8,753 bases of DNA, taken from contig CATZPU010000032.1 of NCBI GenBank assembly GCA_958422845.1, positions 1 through 8,753 of the forward strand, written 5' to 3'. Source of the stretch: an uncultured Lachnospiraceae bacterium. Its GTDB lineage: Bacteria; Bacillota; Clostridia; Lachnospirales; Lachnospiraceae. This document shows, piece by piece, positions 1 to 5,502 of this stretch (position 1 is its first letter; each line of letters begins with the position of its first letter). The translations under genes and the position numbers were made by a program. Under the pieces are notes generated by a model. That model made no database searches and had not been told where the DNA came from. It worked only from the letters and a program-made list of their open reading frames with translations.

Positions 1-1247
1 GGCTCGTTTCAAGCGGGCTTACCGCAAATCAGGAAAGCTATGACTATGCGCTGTATGCTTCGGGAGAAGCGATAGCAAGCGGAGCTTATGAAGCGCTCAA
101 AAAGGAGATTGCAGAAGATTCCGGTGTGGAAAACGTCAGGGAATGGTATTTGGCAATGTTTGCCGGAGACGTTGCAGTATCGGTCTACAGCGACGAGTAT
201 TGGGACGCAGTTTATGATATTATGAATTCGTATCATCACGGAGCTTTAAGCCGTGAGGAGTTTGAAAAGGAGTGGCGGCAGGAGACTCGCCCGATCAATA
301 TACTTTCTGTGGACGAAAAAACGTTTCAGGAGATGGCAGAGATCTGCGGCGCTGATACCGGCGCGCTTTTGGATAATTCGGCGATCGTGCTCGGCGAAGG
401 TGAGTTTTCTACAGATCAGATAGGCGTGATGGGGATGGAGCCGGATCGCTATCGCTATTATCGCATGGACAATATGACGAACCTGAAGTCGGGCGACGAA
501 TTTTCAGTGCGCTTTTATTCCGATCAGGAAGAACAGTATATCAACCGGAGTTTTTCAGTTGCCGCGTGTGCCACGATGCGGCAGCTTGGAGAATACTTAA
601 GCGGAGCGGGTGATTATTATTTCTGGATCATCACAGGTCCGCAGGCAGGAGGGGACGTTGCCGCGATCACGGCAGATGCGCAGGGCGTTCCGTATATGAC
701 GCCGGAGCTGCAGATTCGTCTGAGTGAAGAAAAGACCGATCTGCTGGAAAGGCTGTCGCAGCTTACCGAGAGCGGGGACGGACCGTTCCATCTCGCAAAA
801 GCAGGATATGTGCAGAGTCTGGAATCGACGGTCGTTACCCTTGCCGACTGTCTGCTCTTCTCTTTTGTCGTACTGGCGTCTCTGATCTGCCTTTTGAATC
901 TGTTCAATTCGGTGCGGGGGTGGATACAGGAAAGCGCACATGAATACGCGATCCTCTGGTCGGTCGGTACGACGGAGGGACAGATGAAGAAAATGCTGCT
1001 TTGGCAGTGTTGCACAATCCTCCTGCGGGCGATACTGATCGCGATGTTCGGAGCAGGTATACTGATCGCGCTGATTGGTTTTGGCATGATGACGATATTC
1101 GGCAATCTGCGGCTGGAGCTGCCGTTTGCGCTGTTTGCATTGTCGGTGCTGCTGACCGGAAGTATTCTTGCATTGTTTGGCATTGCAAGTATGAAACGGG
1201 TGAGCACGAAAACAGATATTATGGGGATAAAACAGACAGATAATTGA
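1..1247 (+). CDS. ABC transporter permease, FtsX-like, C-terminal part (5' end outside window)
   Basis: The frame is open from the first complete codon at base 3 to TGA at 1245-1247, giving 414 visible residues. A GTG at 126 is only an internal valine, because the same frame continues upstream with no stop. About 280 visible residues are hydrophilic and should form the large extracytoplasmic domain. Three hydrophobic spans follow at about residues 281-303, 338-363 and 374-396 of the visible part. Between the first two lies the cytoplasmic loop typical of FtsX/MacB/BceB permeases, with the signature EYAILWSVGTTEGQMKKML (starting near residue 314), comparable to the usual 'R..E.ailrsiG....i...' pattern. 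The ATPase subunit is presumably encoded upstream. The response regulator starts 21 bases downstream, so the transporter and the two-component system are probably co-transcribed. By family analogy it may export, or sense and remove, antimicrobial peptides or lipid-linked substrates. The substrate cannot be read from sequence. Confidence 0.88.
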   Translation, partial: LVSSGLTANQESYDYALYASGEAIASGAYEALKKEIAEDSGVENVREWYLAMFAGDVAVSVYSDEYWDAVYDIMNSYHHGALSREEFEKEWRQETRPINILSVDEKTFQEMAEICGADTGALLDNSAIVLGEGEFSTDQIGVMGMEPDRYRYYRMDNMTNLKSGDEFSVRFYSDQEEQYINRSFSVAACATMRQLGEYLSGAGDYYFWIITGPQAGGDVAAITADAQGVPYMTPELQIRLSEEKTDLLERLSQLTESGDGPFHLAKAGYVQSLESTVVTLADCLLFSFVVLASLICLLNLFNSVRGWIQESAHEYAILWSVGTTEGQMKKMLLWQCCTILLRAILIAMFGAGILIALIGFGMMTIFGNLRLELPFALFALSVLLTGSILALFGIASMKRVSTKTDIMGIKQTDN

Positions 1248-1268
1248 GAGAAACGGAGGAAGACAGGC

Positions 1269-2051
1269 GTGACAGTATTGGTCGTTGAGGATGATGAGAT
1301 TATTCTGGAGGGACTGAAATTTGCCCTGATGCAGGAGGGGTATCGCGTCCTTACTGCTATCAGCGTGGAGCAGGCAGAAAAGATCATACAGGCGGAAAAA
1401 ACGATCGATTTTTATCTGCTCGATCTGATGCTTCCGGATGGAGACGGATGTACGCTCTGCCGCAGGATACGCAGCTTTAGCGATGCGCCTGTACTGTTTC
1501 TGACTGCGTGCGACGACGAGGTGAGTACGGTGCGTGCGCTGGAGCAGGGAGCTGATGACTATATCGCGAAGCCGTTTCGCATCAGAGAGCTTCTGGCAAG
1601 GATGAAAGCGATCCGCAGAAGAACGGCAGGCGCGCAGCGCACAGAAGCCTTGGGAGATGCCGGATGGGAACGGGGCATGTCAGGATCTTACGGGCAGGGC
1701 ACATCCGGCGAAGCGGGATCGGATATGGCAGAAAATGATAAGCAGGGCGCGGCAGAAAGCGTCACGATAGGAGAGATGCGTATCAACCTGCGCACCGGAC
1801 GAATGTATCACGGAGAGGAAGAGGTGGCTCTTACTGCGATGGAATATCGCCTGCTTCTGATTTTTTTGAATCACCGCGGAGCGACGCTTACACGCAGACA
1901 GATACTTGGCTGTATCTGGGATGAGGCGGGCGATTATGTGAACGACAATACGTTAAGCGTATATATCAAACGGCTGCGCGCAAAGCTTTGCGATGCGCCT
2001 GAGGGCAAACTGATCCAGACCGTGCGCGGCATCGGATACAGACTAGTATAA
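1269..2051 (+). CDS. OmpR/PhoB-family response regulator with unusually long linker
   Basis: This is a DNA-binding response regulator of 260 residues. The N-terminal receiver domain (about 1-118) has the acidic pair D8/D9, the phosphoacceptor D52 in the context LLDLMLPDGDG, the switch residue T79 and K101 in the AKPF motif. A winged-helix Trans_Reg_C domain occupies about 166-260, ending in the characteristic TVRGIGYRLV. Between them, about 119-164, lies a long Gly/Ala/Ser/Glu-rich linker of roughly 45 residues, much longer than the usual short linker. The start is GTG at 1269, supported by GGAGGA at 1255-1260 with 8-base spacing; no ATG fits the receiver start. It follows the permease by 21 bases and precedes its presumed partner kinase by 27 bases. 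It probably regulates the transporter operon in response to phosphorylation by that kinase. Family assignment is certain; the target genes are inferred. Confidence 0.95.
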   Translation: MTVLVVEDDEIILEGLKFALMQEGYRVLTAISVEQAEKIIQAEKTIDFYLLDLMLPDGDGCTLCRRIRSFSDAPVLFLTACDDEVSTVRALEQGADDYIAKPFRIRELLARMKAIRRRTAGAQRTEALGDAGWERGMSGSYGQGTSGEAGSDMAENDKQGAAESVTIGEMRINLRTGRMYHGEEEVALTAMEYRLLLIFLNHRGATLTRRQILGCIWDEAGDYVNDNTLSVYIKRLRAKLCDAPEGKLIQTVRGIGYRLV

Positions 2052-2078
2052 TATCGTCAGAAAAGAGATACAGAGGAT

Positions 2079-3026
2079 ATGAAGATTGCAGTAGATACAG
2101 GGACGTTGGTACAGATCATAAGCATGCTTGCGACAGTTTTGTCAGGAGTCAGTATCTGGACGGCAGTTCTTTTGTGTGAACGCAGGAAAAGAAAGCGGGA
2201 ACTGGAAGAGCTTACGCAGTATTTTATGAAGATACAGGATCAGGTGGAGCTTCCGAAGCTGTCAAAATGCGGCGAGGGGCAGATCGGCATTTTGCAGAGC
2301 GAGCTGTATAAGCTGATGATCCAGATGACAGAGCAATCGTCCGGCGCGCGCCATGAGAAGGAATATCTGGCGGATATGCTCTCAGATATTTCACATCAGA
2401 TCAAGACTCCGCTTGCGGCGGTCACGATCATGACGGATCTGTTGAAAACACCGGAACTTTCAGAAGAAAAAAGACTGGAATTTGCGCAGCGGATCGATAC
2501 ATCAGTGAACCGCATTACGTGGCTGATACGAAATCTGCTTACCCTTTCGCAGCTCGATGCGCAGAGACTGAAGCTTAAGGGGGAGCAGGTTTTTGCGGCG
2601 GATTTCTTTGCGGAGATCACCTTGCCGTTTGAGCTGATACTTAAACAAAGAGGGATACGTTTATGCATGGAGACAGACGGGGAGATCGCATTTGTGTGCG
2701 ACCGTCGCTGGACGGGTGAGGCTCTTTCTAATATCGTGAAGAATTGTATCGAGCATACGCAAAACGGCGGTCAGATCATCGTATCGGTAAGTCAGAATAA
2801 TTTTTCCACCAATATCCGCATTGCTGATAATGGGGAAGGAATCTCAAAGGAACATCTGCCGCATATTTTTGAGCGGTTTTATAAGGGCGGAAATCAGTCA
2901 TCGGAGAGCGTCGGCATCGGACTCGCCATGGCGGAGAAGATCATTACGCTGCAAAACGGGACGATTTTTGTGCAAAGTGAAGTCGGAGAGGGGACGGAGT
3001 TTCTGGTGAAATTTTACCGTTTATAG
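2079..3026 (+). CDS. Sensor histidine kinase, single N-terminal membrane span
   Basis: The protein has 315 residues. There is one hydrophobic span at about 8-33, then a charged stretch and coiled region (34-95). The dimerisation/phosphoacceptor helix carries H106 in SHQIKTPL, followed by a catalytic ATPase domain: N box around 214-222 (E214, N218, N222), G1 box DNGEG at 250-254, F box around FERF 264-267 and G2 GIGLA at 279-283. All catalytic elements are present. There is essentially no extracytoplasmic domain, so it cannot bind an external ligand by itself. As in BceS-like intramembrane kinases, the adjacent ABC permease may supply the signal, although Bce kinases normally have two spans. 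The ATG at 2079 is preceded by GAGG at 2073-2076 at very short spacing (2 bases), so initiation may be weak or use another site. No downstream ATG gives a better-supported start that keeps the membrane span. Confidence 0.93.
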   Translation: MKIAVDTGTLVQIISMLATVLSGVSIWTAVLLCERRKRKRELEELTQYFMKIQDQVELPKLSKCGEGQIGILQSELYKLMIQMTEQSSGARHEKEYLADMLSDISHQIKTPLAAVTIMTDLLKTPELSEEKRLEFAQRIDTSVNRITWLIRNLLTLSQLDAQRLKLKGEQVFAADFFAEITLPFELILKQRGIRLCMETDGEIAFVCDRRWTGEALSNIVKNCIEHTQNGGQIIVSVSQNNFSTNIRIADNGEGISKEHLPHIFERFYKGGNQSSESVGIGLAMAEKIITLQNGTIFVQSEVGEGTEFLVKFYRL

Positions 3027-3027
3027 G

Positions 3028-3057
3028 ACATTTTTCAAACGCTTTCCAAATGTTTTT
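3028..3057 (+). terminator. Weak possible terminator after the first kinase gene
   Basis: ACATTT (3028-3033) can pair with AAATGT (3048-3053), and TTTTT follows. The stem is only six mostly A/T pairs with a 14-base loop, so it is a poor intrinsic terminator. It is listed because it sits directly after the stop codon and before the next promoter. Confidence 0.25.
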
Positions 3058-3073
3058 AGCCTTTTATTTTTAG

Positions 3074-3102
3074 TTGCATTTTTATGCGGAAAATGGTATG
3101 AT
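3074..3102 (+). promoter_or_regulatory. Sigma-A type promoter for the riboswitch leader
   Basis: A -35 box TTGCAT (3074-3079) and a -10 box TATGAT (3097-3102) are separated by exactly 17 bases. TGG immediately before the -10 box (3094-3096) gives an extended -10. Transcription should begin near 3109, just ahead of the aptamer's first strand at 3114, which fits a riboswitch placed at the very 5' end of its transcript. Confidence 0.8.
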
Positions 3103-3113
3103 AGCCCTACGGA

Positions 3114-3225
3114 TAAAAGGGAGTAACTGGCATACCGAAGGCTTGTATCGGTATGTATCTTCGGCGTCAGTACGACGGCAGATTTTGTCTGCTGTCCGCA
3201 GAAGGTTGAAATGGTGAGACTTTTA
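3114..3225 (+). promoter_or_regulatory. yybP-ykoY family (Mn2+) riboswitch aptamer
   Basis: The closing helix P1 pairs TAAAAG (3114-3119) with CTTTTA (3220-3225). As in the family, the 5' P1 strand runs into the conserved L1 sequence GGGAGTA (3119-3125; family GGGGAGUAG), and the 3' strand is preceded by GAGA (family ..AGA-CCUUU). A hairpin CATACCGA/TCGGTATG (3131-3138 with 3148-3155) forms the first arm. The second arm is CTTC.GCG/CGC.GAAG enclosing the conserved L3 sequence CGTCAGTACG (3165-3174; compare CGUCAAUUCG in the Lactococcus aptamer as I remember it) and a hairpin CGGCAGA/TCTGCTG (3176-3182 with 3188-3194). In this family L1 and L3 dock to form the Mn2+ site. The identification rests on recalled consensus and hand folding, not on a covariance search. 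Its output should be the terminator that follows. Confidence 0.85.
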
Positions 3226-3258
3226 CTGCACTTACAGGTGTAGTAGGAGTCTCTTTTT
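3216..3258 (+). terminator. Riboswitch-controlled intrinsic terminator
   Basis: A 16-bp uninterrupted stem (3216-3231 with 3238-3253, including four G-U pairs) closes a 6-base loop TTACAG and is followed by TTTTT at 3254-3258. The 5' arm contains the whole 3' strand of aptamer helix P1 (3220-3225), so P1 and the terminator are mutually exclusive. If metal binding stabilises P1, the terminator cannot form and the downstream genes are transcribed. This is the ON logic known for yybP-ykoY switches. Confidence 0.88.
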
Positions 3259-3297
3259 ATGATATTAGGAAAGTTTTTACTCTCCTATATCATAAAA
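3255..3297 (+). repeat. Long inverted repeat / hairpin just after the terminator
   Basis: TTTTATGATAT (3255-3265) pairs with ATATCATAAAA (3287-3297), and AGGA (3267-3270) with TCCT (3283-3286), with a single bulged T at 3266. It has no U-tract after it, so it is not itself a terminator. Its 5' arm uses the U-tract of the preceding terminator, so it forms only in transcripts that have read through. It might act as a 5' stabiliser or processing barrier. Bases 3298-3408 show no further convincing element. Confidence 0.6.
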
Positions 3298-3422
3298 TCA
3301 GGATGCGCAAGGACGCAAACGGTATGTAATTGCTGTGCAGTATGCATCCGACGCGTCAAAAGTGTGTTTTACATACTTTTATTTATATGGATTTTTATAA
3401 AAAAGTACAAGGAGGAAGGTAC

Positions 3423-4559
3423 ATGGAATTTCTAACAGAAGGATTAAAAATGCTTACGTGGCAGCAGGTGGTGATGTATCTGGTCGGTATCGCGCTGATC
3501 TGGCTTGCGATCAAGAAGGAGTATGAGCCTGCGCTTCTTTTGCCGATGGGCTTTGGCGCGATCCTTGTCAATCTGCCTGCGAGCGGAGTGCTCAATCAGA
3601 TGCTTCCGGGAGTGGGAGAGACAAAAGGAATCATTGAATGGCTGTTCAATGTGGGGATAGAGGCGTCCGAGGCGCTTCCGGTGTTGTTGTTTATCGGTAT
3701 TGGAGCAATGATCGATTTCGGTCCGCTTTTATCGAATCCGAAGATGTTCCTGTTTGGAGCGGGCGCGCAGTTCGGAATTTTTGCTGCGATCCTGCTCGCT
3801 GTGATCCTCGGATTTGATCTGAAAGACAGCGCGGCGATCGGAATCATCGGCGCGGCGGACGGTCCTACGTCGATTCTTGTATCACAGATACTGAAGTCCA
3901 ATTATATCGGGCCGATCGCGGTAGCTGCTTATTCGTATATGGCTCTCGTTCCGGTCATTCAGCCGTTTGCAATAAAGATGGTAACGACGAAGAAAGAGCG
4001 CATGATCCGCATGAAATATGAGCCGGCAAGCGTAACGAAACGGACGAGGATCATTTTCCCAATCGCAGTAACGATCGTAGTCGGATTCGTCGCACCTTCT
4101 TCTGTAGCTCTCGTAGGCTTTTTGATGTTCGGTAATCTGATCCGTGAGTGCGGCGTATTGAATACGATGTCGGAGACGGCGCAGAATAATCTGTCGAACC
4201 TGATTACGCTTCTGCTTGGTATTACGATCTCATTCAGTATGCGTGCAGAACGTTTTGTGACAGTCAATACACTGATGATCATGCTGATCGGTGTGTTCGC
4301 ATTCGTGGTCGATACGATCGGCGGCGTGATGCTTGCGAAACTCATCAACCTTTTCTCAAAAGAGAAGATCAACCCGATGGTCGGCGCAGCCGGAATCTCC
4401 GCATTCCCGATGTCTTCCCGCGTCGTACAGAAGATGGCGATGGAAGAGGACCCAGGCAACATCCTTCTGATGCATGCGGCAGGAGCGAACGTATCGGGAC
4501 AGATCGCGTCAGTCGTAGCCGGAGGAATGATCATCAACCTTGTGACTTCCTTCTTATAA
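3423..4559 (+). CDS. Sodium-ion-translocating decarboxylase beta subunit family (OadB-like)
   Basis: This is a very hydrophobic 378-residue membrane protein with multiple spans. It belongs to the OadB/GcdB/MmdB family, whose members couple decarboxylation of a carboxybiotin to Na+ export. The hallmark GAADGPTSI (143-151, D146) is present, as is AAYSYMALVP (Y170/Y172). The C-terminal signature NPMVGAAGISAFPMSSR carries N317, G321, S326 and R333. Their mutual spacing equals that of the ion-pathway residues N373, G377, S382 and R389 of Klebsiella OadB as I recall them. Thus Na+ handling appears intact. The ATG at 3423 is chosen because AAGGAGG (3409-3415) lies seven bases upstream; the frame stays open further 5' but only through the leader. 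A manganese-type riboswitch precedes it and a minimal gamma-like gene follows. No alpha subunit or biotin carrier gene is nearby, so substrate and even decarboxylase function are unproven. I give no paralogue symbol. Confidence 0.93.
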   Translation: MEFLTEGLKMLTWQQVVMYLVGIALIWLAIKKEYEPALLLPMGFGAILVNLPASGVLNQMLPGVGETKGIIEWLFNVGIEASEALPVLLFIGIGAMIDFGPLLSNPKMFLFGAGAQFGIFAAILLAVILGFDLKDSAAIGIIGAADGPTSILVSQILKSNYIGPIAVAAYSYMALVPVIQPFAIKMVTTKKERMIRMKYEPASVTKRTRIIFPIAVTIVVGFVAPSSVALVGFLMFGNLIRECGVLNTMSETAQNNLSNLITLLLGITISFSMRAERFVTVNTLMIMLIGVFAFVVDTIGGVMLAKLINLFSKEKINPMVGAAGISAFPMSSRVVQKMAMEEDPGNILLMHAAGANVSGQIASVVAGGMIINLVTSFL

Positions 4560-4631
4560 GCGCAGTCGGATAAGGCGTTTTTGCAGAAGATAAATGGACT
4601 TACAGGCTTTTAGAAAGGAAAGGTAGAATTT

Positions 4632-4745
4632 ATGGAAAATATACTCATGGCGCTTGAGATCATGTGGAAAGGCATGGCAGGTATTTTTGTTGCGGTATTG
4701 ATCATCATGGTGATCGTATATCTGCTCGGAAAGATCGGAAAATAA
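4632..4745 (+). CDS. Minimal OadG/gamma-like small membrane protein (37 aa)
   Basis: This short gene encodes 37 residues starting MENILMALEIMWKGM. Residues 1-13 form an amphipathic start, and about 14-34 form one transmembrane helix with the pattern GMAGIFVAVLIIMVIVYLL, ending in a basic KIGK tail. The N-terminal '..aleim.kGm.gIFv' pattern resembles decarboxylase gamma subunits (OadG), which anchor and assemble alpha and beta. Usual OadG proteins are about 80 residues and carry a cytoplasmic C-terminal tail that contacts alpha. Here the tail is missing, in keeping with the absence of an alpha gene. AAAGGAAAGG upstream (about 4614-4623) serves as ribosome binding site, 8 bases from the ATG. 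It lies 72 bases after the beta subunit gene and before the next terminator, so it is the last gene of that unit. Homology is inferred from short-pattern similarity and context. Confidence 0.8.
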   Translation: MENILMALEIMWKGMAGIFVAVLIIMVIVYLLGKIGK

Positions 4746-4792
4746 TCAGAAGTAGAAAACTATGCGGCAGGGGTAAGGCTGCATGGCTATGA

Positions 4793-4847
4793 AAAAGTGA
4801 GAGGATTCGCGGAAGAATATCGGCGGTTTCTCTCACTTTTCTTTTTT
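4793..4847 (+). terminator. Intrinsic terminator after the beta/gamma pair
   Basis: AAAAGTGAGAG (4793-4803) pairs perfectly with CTCTCACTTTT (4830-4840) over 11 bp. The 26-base loop region may itself fold. CTTTTTT follows at 4841-4847. An outer helix GGCAGGGG (4766-4773) with CCCCTGCC (4853-4860), plus AAG (4775-4777) with CTT (4850-4852), can enclose the whole terminator. Confidence 0.85.
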
Positions 4848-4850
4848 ATC

Positions 4851-4879
4851 TTCCCCTGCCATTCCAACTGTGCTACAAT
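4851..4879 (+). promoter_or_regulatory. Extended -10 promoter for the metalloprotein/two-component operon
   Basis: TGCTACAAT (4871-4879) contains a -10 box TACAAT with the TGN extension. The position 17 bases upstream reads TTCCCC (4851-4856), a weak -35 box, so recognition would rely on the extended -10. It lies immediately after the terminator and about 65-75 bases before the next start codon. Confidence 0.55.
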
Positions 4880-4895
4880 AACCGGAGAAACCGAT

Positions 4896-4929
4896 CGGGA
4901 AGTGCGGAAAAGGAACCGAGTACTTCCTG
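4896..4929 (+). other. Leader hairpin upstream of the YgjP-like gene
   Basis: CGGGAAGTGC (4896-4905) pairs with GTACTTCCTG (4920-4929) over 10 bp including two G-U pairs. The 14-base loop is purine-rich (GGAAAAGGAACCGA). It lies in the predicted 5' UTR and ends 22 bases before the preferred start. A role in translation or mRNA stability is possible but unproven. Confidence 0.4.
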
Positions 4930-4951
4930 TTATGAGATGAACGGAGTTGAA

Positions 4952-5482
4952 ATGAGGATGCCGGATTATACCATCGTCCGCTCAAAACGTCGCACAATGG
5001 CGATATGCGTGCAGGAGGACGGCTCGGTGATCGTGCGCGCGCCGTACAGGCTGCCGCATACGGAGATCGAGTCATTTGTGCAAAAAAAGCGGGACTGGAT
5101 CGAAGCACAGCAGAAGAAATGCGAGGAGAGGCGAAGCTGCAAAATCACGATAAGCGGGGAGGAACGCGCCCGCGGGATAGAAAAAGCAAGAGAAGTGCTC
5201 GCATGCAGAACGGCGTATTTTGCGGAAGTGATGGGCGTGGATTACGGCAGAATTACGATCCGGGAGCAGAAAACACGCTGGGGGAGCTGCAGCAGCGCAG
5301 GCAATCTGAATTTTAACTGGAAGCTGATCCTTCTGCCGCCGGAGGCGCTTGATTATGTGGTGGTGCATGAGCTGGCGCACAGACGGGAGATGAATCACTC
5401 TGCTAATTTCTGGAAGATCGTGGAGCAGGTTCTGCCTGATTACAGGAAGCGCAGGGAAATGCTGCGAAAGGTAAGTATTTGA
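4952..5482 (+). CDS. YgjP-like metallopeptidase-domain protein (HEXXH)
   Basis: The protein has 176 residues from the preferred start. It matches the YgjP/DUF45 family (M48-like fold). The conserved core is TRWGSCSS, then NLNFNWKLILLPPE, then DYVVVHELAHRREMNHS. HELAH supplies two metal-binding histidines and the glutamate, and the histidine of NHS is the likely third ligand. Counted from an ATG at 4937 these are H144, E145, H148 and H154; subtract five for the start used here. The C-terminal LPDYRKRREML is also typical. The family is small and cytosolic, without signal peptide. E. coli YgjP has been reported as a UTP pyrophosphatase, so proteolysis should not be assumed. ATG 4952 is preferred to 4937 because GGAG at 4943-4946 is well spaced only for 4952, and the family core starts just after it. 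It is followed by a response regulator after 20 bases, in an apparent operon. Confidence 0.93.
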   Translation: MRMPDYTIVRSKRRTMAICVQEDGSVIVRAPYRLPHTEIESFVQKKRDWIEAQQKKCEERRSCKITISGEERARGIEKAREVLACRTAYFAEVMGVDYGRITIREQKTRWGSCSSAGNLNFNWKLILLPPEALDYVVVHELAHRREMNHSANFWKIVEQVLPDYRKRREMLRKVSI

Positions 5483-5502
5483 GAGGAAAGAAGGGGAATA
5501 AA

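Noticed and set aside
3071..3258. Possible Na+ or Li+ riboswitch class, suggested by the Na+-linked gene downstream.
   Set aside because: The L1 GGGAGTA, L3 CGTCAGTACG and GAGA-P1 layout fits yybP-ykoY; I could not match a sodium class from memory, though only a covariance search would settle it.
3298..3360. GGACGCAAAC near 3310-3320 resembles the GACGCAAA core of the cyclic-di-GMP-I riboswitch.
   Set aside because: The flanking helices and the downstream receptor sequence of that class are absent; only the short string matches.
3360..3402. Possible second promoter in the AT-rich stretch before the beta subunit gene (TTTACA ... TATAAA).
   Set aside because: Spacing between candidate boxes is 22 bases or the -10 is poor; no acceptable pair found.
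3330..3422. In-frame TTG start at 3330 that would lengthen the beta subunit by 31 residues.
   Set aside because: It has no ribosome binding site and lies in the untranslated leader, while ATG 3423 has AAGGAGG at ideal spacing and gives a family-typical N-terminus.
3959..4537. Long open frame on the - strand opposite the beta subunit gene, and similar ones opposite other genes.
   Set aside because: They mirror codon bias of the + strand genes, have no ribosome sites or recognisable domains, and the + strand genes are unmistakable.
4937..4951. ATG at 4937 as start of the YgjP-like gene.
   Set aside because: No Shine-Dalgarno sequence at suitable distance; GGAG at 4943-4946 fits ATG 4952. The alternative adds only five residues and cannot be excluded.
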